Assembly (NCBI GenBank): GCA_003427395.1
Contig: BFEA01001010.1
Span: forward strand, 127,660 to 182,091
DNA: 54,432 nt
Direction of reading: 5' to 3'
From: Chara braunii
Lineage: Eukaryota > Streptophyta > Charophyceae > Charales > Characeae
Shown here: positions 10,413-19,757 of the stretch, piece after piece
Position numbering within the stretch: the first letter of the stretch is position 1
Layout: every line of letters starts with the position of its first letter
Notes under the pieces: generated by a model
Database searches by the model: none
Told to the model about the DNA's origin: nothing
Seen by the model: the letters and a program-made list of their open reading frames with translations, nothing else
Made by a program: the position numbers and the translations under genes

Positions 10413-10818
10413 CTCCAATGATGCCAGGTTGTATACAGCCAGGTTCCTAATTGATAGCATACTAAAAACATTCCCCGACATTCGTCCTTCGAACATTATC
10501 GTTAGGCACAATGCATAACATACGGGAGTGCGATGTCCCGACATCTTGCTTGTTCGCCACTTCTTTACCAGGCACGGTTGTGCTGTGGCTGTTGCAGCCT
10601 CTCCCAAGTTCATCATCATCTCCCATCACCATCTCCTCTGTCCCAACATCCAGTGTCGCCCCTACGCCACACTCCGTCTCCATCCCCCCTTCTTGTGCAT
10701 TCGTGCGTGTCTGTTGCGCCAGTGTCACATCAGCTCCCGCCATGGCTTCCACCATGTCTTTTGTTCCAATGCCGATGGTCTCTCCGACCGCCGCGGTTGA
10801 AGCATTTAATCCATCCAT
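10413..10818 (-). CDS. Probable 5' exon of the unknown minus-strand gene
   Basis: An open frame from an ATG at 10818 (MDGLNAST) runs to TAG at 10462-10464. It is rich in Gly, Ala, Thr, Glu and Met (GTKDMVEAMAGAD, VGTEEMVMGDDDE) and looks disordered. It is the most upstream frame of the gene and follows a CT-rich tract on the coding strand (10877-10937), a common 5' UTR feature in plants. The continuation into the next exon is not in phase, so a frameshift or an unseen donor is likely. No domain recognised. Confidence 0.4.
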
Positions 10819-10876
10819 CTAGTCCACGAGACATGACATGTTTTGTGAGAAATCATTGTTGCGAAAACTGTTGGTG

Positions 10877-10937
<61 letters not shown>
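10877..10937. repeat. (GA)n microsatellite, CT-rich 5' flank of the minus-strand gene
   Basis: About 30 GA units. Read on the gene's strand this is a CT tract about 60 bp upstream of the putative start codon, where plant genes often carry pyrimidine-rich 5' UTRs or GAGA-type promoter elements. Confidence 0.9.
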
Positions 10938-10939
<2 letters not shown>

Positions 10940-11032
10940 AATGACCCTCAGTACCATACTGAATTCCGGGGATGTAACATGATGTTGTGTGGCGAATCGG
11001 TAGCTGGAAATAAACAGCGGATGACGTGAAGG

Positions 11033-12066
11033 TGAACACACCATCGGGGACGTGAAGACACCATTGGGGACGGTTGGCTAGTGCGTGTCATTTGTACACA
11101 CACAAAACCGTAAGGGAGAACACTTGGCCTCCACTAGTGAACCGACTTTAACATATAGACCACTCCTGATCGGAACAAGCCGAGCGAACTGCTGACAAAC
11201 AGTCGGCATCAACACACCATCGGGGACGTGAAGACACCATTGGGGACGGTTGGCTAATGCGTGTCATTTGTACATACACAAAACCGTAAGGCACAACACT
11301 TGGCCCCCACTAGTGAACCGACTTTAACACATAGACCACTGCTAACAACTGACAAACAGTCGGCGTCAACGCACCATGGGGTACAACACGACACCACTAG
11401 GGACGGTTGGCTAGTGCGTGTCATTTGTACACACACAAAACGGTAAGGCACAACACTTGGCCCCCACTAGTGAACCGACTTTAACACTTGGATCACTGCT
11501 GATTGGAACAAGCCCAGCGAACAACTGTCAAACAGTCGGCATCTACTCACCATCGGCGGCGTGAAGACACCATTGGGGACGGTTGGCTAGTACGTCTCAT
11601 TTGTACACACACAAAACCATAAGGCACAACACTTGGCCCCCACTAGTCAACCGACTTTAACACATAGACCACTCCTAATCGGAACAAGCCGACTGAACAA
11701 CTGACAAACAGTCGGCATCAACGCACCATCGGGGACGTGAAGACACCATTGGGGACGGTTCACTAGTGGGTATCATTTGTACACATACAAAACTGTAAGG
11801 CACAACACTTGGCCGGGTTGGCCCCCACTAGTGAACCGACTTTAACATATAGATCACTGCTGATCGGAACAAGCCCAGCGAACAGCTGCCAAACAGTCGG
11901 CATCTACGCACCATCGGGGACGTGAAGACACCACTGGGGACGGTTGGCTAGTGCGTTGCATTTGTACACACAAAACCGTAAGGCACAATGCTTGACCCCC
12001 AGTAGTGAACCGACTTTGACACACAGACCACTGCTGATCGGAACAAGCCCAGCAAAAAACTGACAA
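11033..12066 (+). repeat. Satellite, about 175-bp monomer, six units
   Basis: Six head-to-tail units, each with ACCATCGGGGACGTGAAGAC, GGTTGGCTAGTGCGTGTCAT and CCACTAGTGAACCGAC. Units are 174-185 bp except the second (starting near 11216), which is about 156 bp because GATCGGAACAAGCCGAGCGA is missing. Each unit contains an inverted pair GGTTGGCTAGTG ... CACTAGTGAACC. The array stops inside the sixth unit at a (GT)n run. Open frames over the array are not coding. Confidence 0.92.
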
Positions 12067-12110
12067 GGTGTGTGTGTGTGTGTGTGCGTGTGTGTGTGTG
12101 TGTGTCTGAG
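12067..12110. repeat. (GT)n microsatellite
   Basis: GT run with one CG interruption, directly replacing the end of the last satellite unit. Confidence 0.9.
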
Positions 12111-12482
12111 TGCTGGTTGGCTTGCGTGTGTGACTGTGACTGTCTGAGTGCTGGTTGGTATGAGTGTGTATGTAGTTCGTTCGTTGGGTTGCGATCAGAT
12201 TCACACAGGACAGTCCTAGAATGAGTATGCCATACGACTTTCTCCGATTTCACAACACACTTCTACTGATCCACAGATGGACAGACATGATGAGTTTCAA
12301 CCTTCCATCATATGAGTTCGATGAATCCGCACGCCACAATGTGATTAAAGCATGAAACTGTAGTCGTATGTTTTTTTTACCTGTACTTCATTTTCGTCTG
12401 GGTGAACTGTGCAAATAATTTGCTAAGACAGCAAAGGAAAAACAAGTTATCAACAGATGCACATGAATCCATGAATGTCCAA

Positions 12483-12484
<2 letters not shown>

Positions 12485-12536
<52 letters not shown>

Positions 12537-12540
12537 GGGG
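12485..12540. repeat. T31-G25 homopolymer block
   Basis: Thirty-one T followed immediately by twenty-five G. The exact lengths are likely to be imprecise in the assembly. Confidence 0.85.
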
Positions 12541-12623
12541 ATGGTTTTGAGATATCAACACTTGAACTTTACTGCGCCCTAAATGATTCAAATTTGCAGT
12601 ATTTTACTCATCTGCTTCATCTA

Positions 12624-12693
12624 CTTCGAGCGGAGTTCGAACTCAGGGCTGTATTTCCACAGTTCAGCGGTGTATCAAATGAGCTACGACAAC
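12624..12693 (-). ncRNA. tRNA-like sequence (SINE head candidate)
   Basis: On the minus strand an A-box-like TAGCTCATTTGA (12686-12675) is followed about 42 bp later by a B-box-like GAGTTCGAACTCC. The spacing and TTCGAA loop are tRNA-like, but stems are poor and there is no good acceptor stem. It resembles the tRNA-like sequence at 31933-32000 (shared GATACACC/GGTACACC and GAAATACAG). A tRNA-derived SINE head or tRNA pseudogene is likelier than a working tRNA. Confidence 0.5.
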
Positions 12694-12699
12694 TGATAT

Positions 12700-13049
12700 C
12701 CGTCCATATATTTATTTAATTTATTTATTTTTTTGTCACTTAAGAGCCACATAACTAATGACATAAGTTAATTGTTCCCTAACCAATCACCAAACTTGCT
12801 AGTCTTTTGACCTGAACTTACTAAAATACCCTGCTCCTTAAAAAAAGTAATATAGAATTATTGTGGTATTCTTTTTTCTTTTTTTCAAAGAACAACCCGA
12901 GCAGCTGCTAGGGGTGCTGATAAGCGCATGCATCACTAGCGCTCTCAGAAAGGATCCATGTATTGGTGGGGAGCAGCACCAGCTGGAAAGTGGGTCCAGC
13001 TCTCGGGAGTTGTCCTTAAAAAAACCCTTTGTCTGTGTGTTTGAGATAG

Positions 13050-13084
<35 letters not shown>

Positions 13085-13628
13085 AAGATATACACACACA
13101 TGCACGCAGATTACTAACAACAAAATAGAAAAGAAAGAGAAACGATAAAAAGAAATTGGGCTGGATCGGGAATAAAAAAAAAAAAAAACGGAATGAAGAG
13201 CATCGTCAAAATCACACTCGAAATGTGCAAAATAAAAATAAACTTCCCGCTACATGCACCTCTCTCTCACACACATACACAATACACGGCCTCCTGATGA
13301 GCCGTTGAAAGTCCAATGAAACAGTGTGCCACAATCATGCTTTCTTTGAGTGTATAGCGACTATGACAACACACACAACACAAAACACTAGAAAACGAAA
13401 TAGTCGAGGTGTACTTGATTTCTTGGGATAGTTATATTTACTTTACCAGTTCATCATTTTCTCCATCCAGAACAATGTTCCTCCTGAGAGAACAATGTAA
13501 AAAAAATTAAAAAATTAAAAACAATCCGCAAAAAACTTCAGCACAGTCCATATTGCCAGAGAGACTTGAGTTGAACAGAATCTCGATACTCAGCAACAAC
13601 CAGCACCCACTCAGAGAGGATGAATGAT
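12700..13628. other. Non-coding AT-rich region with TA/GA microsatellite
   Basis: No credible gene. A (TA)n(GA)n run lies at about 13048-13085. There are several poly-A tracts (12841, 13171, 13499) and ACAC-rich bits. Confidence 0.6.
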
Positions 13629-13862
13629 TGTGCAGACCCAGTGAGCTACAACCTTAATCAGTGAGTTAACCCGGTGAGTTACAACCCTACCCAATGAGTT
13701 AACCCGGTGAGTTACAGCCTTATTCAGTGAGTTAACCCGGTGAGTTAACTGGTGAATTACAACCCTACCCAATGAGTTAACCCGGTGAGGTGCAGCCCTT
13801 CCCAGTGAGTTACAGCCCTAACCCACGAATTAACCCAGCGAGTGAGAGCCTCGGTTATCGGT
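13629..13862 (+). repeat. Degenerate minisatellite with GTGAGTTAACCCGGTGAG
   Basis: About six to seven imperfect units of 33-38 bp built on GAGTTAACCCGGTGAGTTACA(A/G)CC. It ends near 13862 in unrelated sequence. Confidence 0.85.
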
Positions 13863-15528
13863 TAAGTCACAGCATTGAGCAGTAGTTAAAAAACAAAGGG
13901 AAAAAAAAGGGTACCTTTTATTATAGAGTTGGAAATCAGGTCCCGCATTCCTCACATCCATGGAACTCAATCAAATGGCTCTCCCCATCACAGTCGCAAG
14001 ATCTTGAAACAACGACATTGATTACTTCCTTGTCGGAAGAATGTACAGCTCCATGACAATGCCAAAAACTCTTGCTGCGTTATCCTAACCCTGCCGTCTT
14101 TCCCCCGAACACAAAGCACCCTCGTCATTGCCGCATTCAAAAAAAAAAAAATTCGACGCTGGGTGGAGGAAGGTGGTGTACCTCATCTCATCCTTCATCC
14201 TCCAATGCTATTTTTCCAGTTGTTTAGGAGGAATACCAAGGACAAGGATTTTCCCAGCCGTCGAGACATCGCGTGAGACCAGGTACAGCCCTCCCTGCGG
14301 TATGAGATCAGGTACACACCTGGGTGGGGTGTGAGACTAGGTACACTTTTCCTTGCCGAAGACAGTAGTTCCATAGTTACATACATGAATGCGTATCTAC
14401 GCTGGGGGTTGCGATCCCACTGCCTGGCCCCTCCCTATATTACTGCGCATATCTCCTGTATTATTCTCACGATTAGAACACACCTGCTGACCTGTTGACC
14501 TTCCTCTAACAAGGACAGCTGCAGTACTGAAAAAATGCAAGAAGGAAAAAAGAAAACACAATTGCGGTATTGAAAAAAGGAAAAAAAAAAAAAAAAACCA
14601 GTTGCGGTATTGCCTCATGTGGTCCCTCGATTACAAGACATGATGGGATATGGCGGGTTTTTAGTAACTTTTTTACCCGTTGGAAAAAAATTAACAAAAA
14701 AAAAAGTTTTTTTGTTCTAAGGATCATACTTTCCCCAAGAAAAACCTCCCCTGATCCGCAGGCAGCGCTGGGGATCGGACTTTTCTGATTAGATCGCATG
14801 TTTGGATGATGAGGAGGAGGAGGGCAAGGAAACAGATGGAAAAGAGAAGGAGACGGAAGAGGAGTGGCGGNNNNNNNNNNNNNNNNNNNNNNNNNNNNNN
14901 NNNNNNNNNNNNNNNNNNNNNNNNNNNCACAACCATGGGAAGATAGACACCCATGTTCTACGGACAAACAGGTCAGCAACAACCGATCAACGTACCCAAG
15001 ACGTTGGGTCATGAAAAGCAGGAACTAAAGAAGAAGAAGTAGAATAACGAACGAAAAAAAAGAAAAAAAAAATGAAATGTGCAAAAGGAGATAGAATCTA
15101 CCGAACGGGGATGCGAGGGAGTGGAGTCGGTCGGGGGTTGTTTGGTGGAAGGGAATGTTAGAGGGGGGCCGTCCCATGGATGGGGGGCTGTGGGGTGTAG
15201 GGGGTTTAGTGTGTGTCAAATCAACAGCGACGACATGTGTCAAATCAACAGCAACGACACAGAAGATGGCAGGATCGAAAAGTTGAAATTGAGATCCCAA
15301 TACAAGATGCGGGCCTCAAGATTCGAGCGCGACATGACACGTGTCAGATAGCCAGCAACAATAGAGCAACAGAAGATCACAGCATGAGAAAAGTCCGAAT
15401 GGAGATTCTAACACAAGATCTCGATCGTGACACTTGTGGCGGCGTGACCGTACACAAAACTGCCATCGTCTACCCCTAGGTTAAAATCGGCAAGACCAGT
15501 AGGTTGGAAAGTTAATCTATCCCGTTAA
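13863..15528. other. Non-coding region with poly-A tracts around the gap
   Basis: No supported gene. It includes several A-rich runs (14139, 14579, 14697, 15062) and a repeated TGTGTCAAATCAACAGC(A/G)ACGAC at about 15213-15260. A CCGAACACAAAGCACCCT at 14105-14122 resembles the right end of the MITE candidate at 15612-15709. Confidence 0.5.
14871..14927. other. Assembly gap (57 N)
   Basis: Run of undetermined bases; open frames through it are meaningless. Confidence 1.
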
Positions 15529-15567
15529 TTTTCAGGGTCTTCCCCCGAGCATAACGCACCCTGAAAA
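15529..15567. repeat. 10-bp perfect inverted repeat
   Basis: TTTTCAGGGT (15529-15538) and ACCCTGAAAA (15558-15567) with a 19-base loop. The right arm is also the TIR-like end seen again at 15700. Confidence 0.75.
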
Positions 15568-15611
15568 TAAACGTATACAAGGTATGTTTCCAGCCCGATA
15601 TAGTCAGAATA

Positions 15612-15709
15612 AGGGTGCGTTGTGTCCGAAAAAATACCGTAGTATGATAGTGACGTTCATCGCAATAACATCACTTGTTCTATTGTATTCCACGAACATA
15701 ACGCACCCT
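15612..15709. mobile_element. MITE candidate, 98 bp
   Basis: Left end AGGGTGCGTTGTGTCCG and right end CGAACATAACGCACCCT are inverted copies with 2 mismatches in 17. The segment after the right end (CTGAAAATGCATGTATACAA...) repeats the one after an identical end at 15547-15600, so the right end plus about 45 bp of flank is duplicated. No clear target-site duplication is visible, so family assignment is open. Confidence 0.5.
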
Positions 15710-15959
15710 GAAAATGCATGTATACAAGGTATGTTTCCGGCCTGATACGCGATGGATGAGGTAGATGCCACGTGGAGAGTTGTAGCAACGTAGATGGTAT
15801 GTATGAGCAACACACGGCATGCAAGTGTGAGCACTTTGCCAACAAAGTATAAGACAAGACAAGAAAAGCATGAGAGGCAAAAAAAAAAAAAAAAGATGAG
15901 AGGCAAAAAATCGTAGTCACGCAGACGGGGTGATTAATCTCCCTGGCGGTTCTCGGCGT

Positions 15960-16078
15960 GCATGTCGCAGTATGTATGAGCAACACACGGCATGCAAGTG
16001 CATGTCGCAGTATGTATGAGCAACACACGACATGCAAGTGCATGTCGCAGTATGTATGCGCAACACACGACATGCAAT
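15960..16078 (+). repeat. 40-bp minisatellite, three units
   Basis: Units begin CATGTCGCAGTATGTATG at 15961, 16001 and 16041, an exact 40-bp period. A single diverged relative lies at about 15795-15825. Overlapping Cys/His-rich frames (for example CVAHTYCDMHLH) are by-products of this repeat. Confidence 0.9.
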
Positions 16079-16161
16079 GTAGATAGGACATGTGTTAAGC
16101 CCATACACGTCAGCATCGTGGTGGCGAGGTGCAAGGGGGAAAAATGGGTGTGGGGGTGGGA

Positions 16162-16197
<36 letters not shown>

Positions 16198-16198
16198 C
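16162..16198. repeat. (TC)n microsatellite
   Basis: TC run with one TG interruption. Confidence 0.9.
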
Positions 16199-16436
16199 AC
16201 CCCCCCTTCTCTTTGCCAGCCAATTCCGGGGTTTGCAGCAGGAGGAGAGGTTTGGGGGAGGAGGTTGGGGAGAGCGTGGTCACATCGGGCTGCTGGGATG
16301 AGGTGAGCAGACAATTAATAAAGGCAGCAACGGTTGGGAGCTGTTTGGAAACGGTGGTTTGTTTGACTCAGCTGCACAAGGATTGGGTTCTCGACCGATT
16401 GGCATGGAGGGTTGTGGAGAGTGAAGAGGGATAGGC

Positions 16437-16437
<1 letters not shown>

Positions 16438-16471
<34 letters not shown>
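16438..16471. repeat. (AG)n microsatellite
   Basis: Near-perfect AG run of about 16 units. Confidence 0.9.
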
Positions 16472-16474
<3 letters not shown>

Positions 16475-16499
16475 TATGGTCTTCTATCTCGTCTCTCAA

Positions 16500-17520
16500 T
16501 ATTGACTTCAGCCACAGACCTACCGACGTGATGGATTGAACGATAGGCTGCGGTAAAAAAAAAAGAGAAAAAAAAGACGATGGGGTGAGCTTATCCACAG
16601 TGGCTCTACCAAGCATTCGCTCACACACGTTAGTGTTGACAGTAGCAGGAGAAGGAGGAGGACGAGGTAAGGAGGACATAGGAAAGCAATGGAGGTGAAA
16701 GGCACTGAAGGGATTCAGACAAGAGGACGAGGGAGGAGATCCGGAATAAAGCGATGGAAAAGGCGGAGGAGGTAAGGACGAGGAGGAGTAGGAGGAGGTA
16801 AGGAGGAAAAGGGCAAGTCGTAGAGAAGAAACGACATGCAGTGATGAAATATGACCGTTGGATGCTGTATGAAAGTTGATACACGGATTTGTGAAATGAG
16901 GTAGGGGGAGATAGAAGGAAGAGAATGGAGAAAGCCTACCTGTTCTTCGTCGTCCTCGTCTTACTCTTGCTCGTTCTCCTCGTTGCAGGTCTCGGTTCGC
17001 ATATGAATCCGAAAAGCTCTCCACACACAGCGTACTCCTCACCCTCTGCAGCGTCTTGCAACACAGTGCATGGCCAAAAAGCTCTCCACCATAAAGAGGG
17101 CGCAGTCCTCCCTCTCTGTCTCCACTTCCCCCTTCTCCTCCGAGTCGTCCTACTACTACTTATCGTCGTCGTCATTGTAGGAAGAAGCTTTCCACCATGA
17201 ACAGGGTGCAGTCCTCCCTCTCTGTCTCCACTCCCTCCTCCTCCTTGTGCTTCTACTACTGCTCCTGTTCTCTTACTACTTTCCCACCTCCTTGCAGGAA
17301 GCTATGGCAGACACAGCAAACGCGAGAACCACAGCGAGCAAAGCTGAAGGCGGCAGCAGCGATGTGCAGTTGCACTTCAATGCAAAAACAAGTAAGAATT
17401 TCGAACCTCGGCGCAGGGCCTTTACCGTAGTGAGAGGAGAGAGTGCGCACGAATCCCACCACGTTTCGCCCCAACGAATACATTGGGGCTAAAGGGAAAA
17501 AAAAATAAAAAAAAATGTCG
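16500..17520. repeat. Purine/pyrimidine-biased region with a 107-bp duplication
   Basis: From 16640 to 16920 the + strand is GGAGGA-rich; from 16940 to 17290 it is CTCCTCC-rich. A segment starting AGCTCTCCACCATAAAGAGG (about 17082) is repeated 107 bp later (AGCTTTCCACCATGAACAGG). Both copies are followed by pyrimidine tracts ending in AG that look like splice acceptors. I cannot support a gene: no frame carries a recognisable domain, and biased composition creates open frames on both strands. Confidence 0.55.
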
Positions 17521-18652
17521 TAGACATTCCGCCGCCCCCTCATTCTTTTTCGTTTTTGGAATGATGCTGAGCGGGTGAGGTCCCACTACCGCTCCCGGAT
17601 TGGATGAAGGTGCTGAATGTGAATCAGTTTTGGACACAGATGCAGAAAAACATTTGAAACCCCATTTTATCGTGGTCTCCAGAAACGGAAGCACATCAGG
17701 GGCTGGCTCCACTACACAACATACTAAATGCATCTGGACATGTCGGAGATCTGATGCATACAAAATGTTTGGTCAGTGAAAAAAAAATATGGTTCATTGT
17801 GTAGTCGAGATACTTTTCGAAGTACGAGTACTGGAGGGAGGCCCTCATTCATTGAATGCAATTCCACTGGGAGCGCTTCCCACTGTGAATGCTACCATCA
17901 AGAGTCTGGTGCCGAATACAACGTAAGGTCATTAGGGGCCGATCCGACTACTACTGTTTTGGGGGAGAACCAATAAGAACTGGGGCTGTTCGTGGTGGGT
18001 ATTTGTCCAGGCGGACGGAAGGTGGACACGGGAAGGGACTGCAGGGGCGGTCTTGTCCCTCGCGAGTCCATTTGTGCGGCACTATTGCAGACCCCCTTGC
18101 CACCCGTAATGGTACCGTCACAAATCCAGCCAGCTTTCTCCCGTTCAGGTAGGCATGCTCGATTCCCAACGACCCGCCCTATTGGATCTTATTTTATCAC
18201 ACAGTATTCACGACCACGGACATACGGAAGGCGGACCACCGGATACCAAGAAAATGGAAAAAAAAAAAAAAAAAAACCTTCTTTTTAGATACATGGACGG
18301 TGTTGGCTTCTTCTGATTTCGGGAAGTTCTTTTTTGCCACGGGATTTGTAAAAACCTGCCATGTACACATTCGTTTTCACTACCTCCCGAACTCGACGGG
18401 AAGACCTGCAAAAAAGCAGTCAGATCCCACCTAAACCCAGTAGGCTACGCTCCGTACTTGTAGTCAGGGGGATGCATTATTGCCAATACGGGAACACCTT
18501 TACGGGGGACACCGGACAATGACAGGTCGTTGTGCCTCCCTGACTACCCCTCCATGTGTGGCGTAGGGAGAACATGTATCGCGGTGGCTCGGCACAACTT
18601 GGTGCACAGGACAGGAAAGCACACTTGGCGTGCAGGGAAATAAAGTATCACA
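17521..18652. other. No supported gene
   Basis: Mixed sequence with a poly-A run at 18258-18277. Short open frames show no domain, splice pattern or codon bias I can defend. Confidence 0.5.
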
Positions 18653-18726
18653 AGTTCGCTAGTGCGGGCCATTTGCAACGACAAGCCCCATTCTGTAATG
18701 GCTCAATAGGCCCGCACTAGCGAACT
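18653..18726. mobile_element. Hairpin MITE candidate, 74 bp
   Basis: A perfect 18-bp inverted repeat: AGTTCGCTAGTGCGGGCC at 18653-18670 and its complement at 18709-18726, with a 38-base loop. The arm core CTAGTGCG and following CATTTG match the inverted pair inside each satellite monomer at 11033-12066, so both probably come from one short element family. Confidence 0.65.
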
Positions 18727-18957
18727 CCCACAGTGACAAGCATGTTGTTGGACGATAGTAAAGCGCGCGCTGGATAAATGTTGAAAACATGTTGAAATTA
18801 TGGTGGCAATGTTGACAACTAGTTGGCACCATTGTTGAACATATGTAAAGTGCCGATACAAACAGTTGACAGGAACCCTTCTCCATACTCAAATGTTGAG
18901 TTCAACATTCTAGAAGTTGAAAAACGGAAGGAATTTTCACACATTTTTTCTGTTGGC

Positions 18958-19205
18958 AGGATTTTGCAGGACTTGTCACGTAGAGAGTTTCGTCGCTCCG
19001 GCCGAGTGCGTCAGTTGTACCTCTCGCGAGCCCCTACGATAGGACAGGGTCACGCGAGACACGCCTTACCTCCACCCGCAGGAGTTGTCACCATCGCTTG
19101 AGTGGGCGTATCCCCGCCGAGCTACCGCACCACGTGCGGAGACTTTTCGTATGCAATCGCAGAGGTGGCCCGACCGAGGGCCTTTCTCGTTCACTGTAGC
19201 ATTCG
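18958..19205 (-). mobile_element. Reverse-oriented LTR 3' half
   Basis: On the minus strand this reads like the LTR at 38318-38560. It covers the GCGATTGCATACGAAAAG...GGTAGCTCGGCGGGGATACGCC part and then the part ending GACAAGTCCTGCAAAATCCTG. It is joined at 18957 to TTTTTTCTGTTGG sequence (also next to the LTR end at 4440). It forms one arm of a large palindrome with 19206-19370. Confidence 0.75.
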
Positions 19206-19410
19206 GGGGTACGCCCACTCAAGGGATGGTGGCAGCTCCCGCGGGTGGAGGTTAGACGTGCCTCGCGTGACCCTGTCCTGTCGTAGGGGCTCGCCAGAGG
19301 TACGGTTGGCGCACTCGGCCGGAGCAGCGAAATGCTTTACGCGACAAATCCTGCAAAATCCTGTGTGACGCGACCGGGAGGGTCCCCCTGCGGGACCGAT
19401 GCGCTCGACA
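19206..19410 (+). mobile_element. 5' LTR 3'-terminal part of the Ty3 element
   Basis: Matches 38392-38600 in the same orientation, ending ...GACCGATGCGCTCGACA. It is followed after two bases by a primer-binding site, so this is the downstream end of the element's 5' LTR. The upstream half of the LTR is missing; instead the inverted copy at 18958-19205 is attached, giving arms of about 150 bp around a loop of about 100 bp. Confidence 0.75.
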
Positions 19411-19412
19411 GG

Positions 19413-19431
19413 TGGCGTTGTTGCCGGGGAT
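19413..19431 (+). other. Primer-binding site, complementary to tRNA-Asp 3' end
   Basis: TGGCGTTGTTGCCGGGGAT agrees at 17 of 19 positions with the complement of the plant tRNA-Asp 3' end (TGGCGCCGTTGCCGGGGAT, from memory of that tRNA). It begins with TGG, the complement of CCA, and lies 2 bp after the LTR end. Its position upstream of gag fits a minus-strand primer site. Confidence 0.7.
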
Positions 19432-19757
19432 GTCGGCTGCCTACCGGGGTCCTTAAGTGAACGAACCCAGGTTAAGAGCAGGTTGATGATCCAAGCAAAA
19501 CGACAAAACCCTATGTATTGGATTGTCCTATATATGAGAGACGTACATGGTATATAAGCTATGATACTGATGATAATGTATGTAGTAGGAGCATGTGATT
19601 ATAAGTATAATTAGGATTGTATCTATGACTCCGAATAGATACAAATAATTAGTGAAAGAATGGTTAATTATGCTTAGAAATGATACGTCTAGGTACGACC
19701 TTGAGAGTTGACGAGCTATTAACGGGATATCTTTCTTATTCCCAACAGGATATAGAG

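Noticed and set aside
10806-11044. Proteins with long Ser-Leu runs
   Set aside because: Translation of the (GA)n microsatellite.
15657-16314. Cys/His-rich minus-strand proteins (repeated CVAHTYCDMHLH)
   Set aside because: These frames arise from translating the 40-bp minisatellite and simple repeats.
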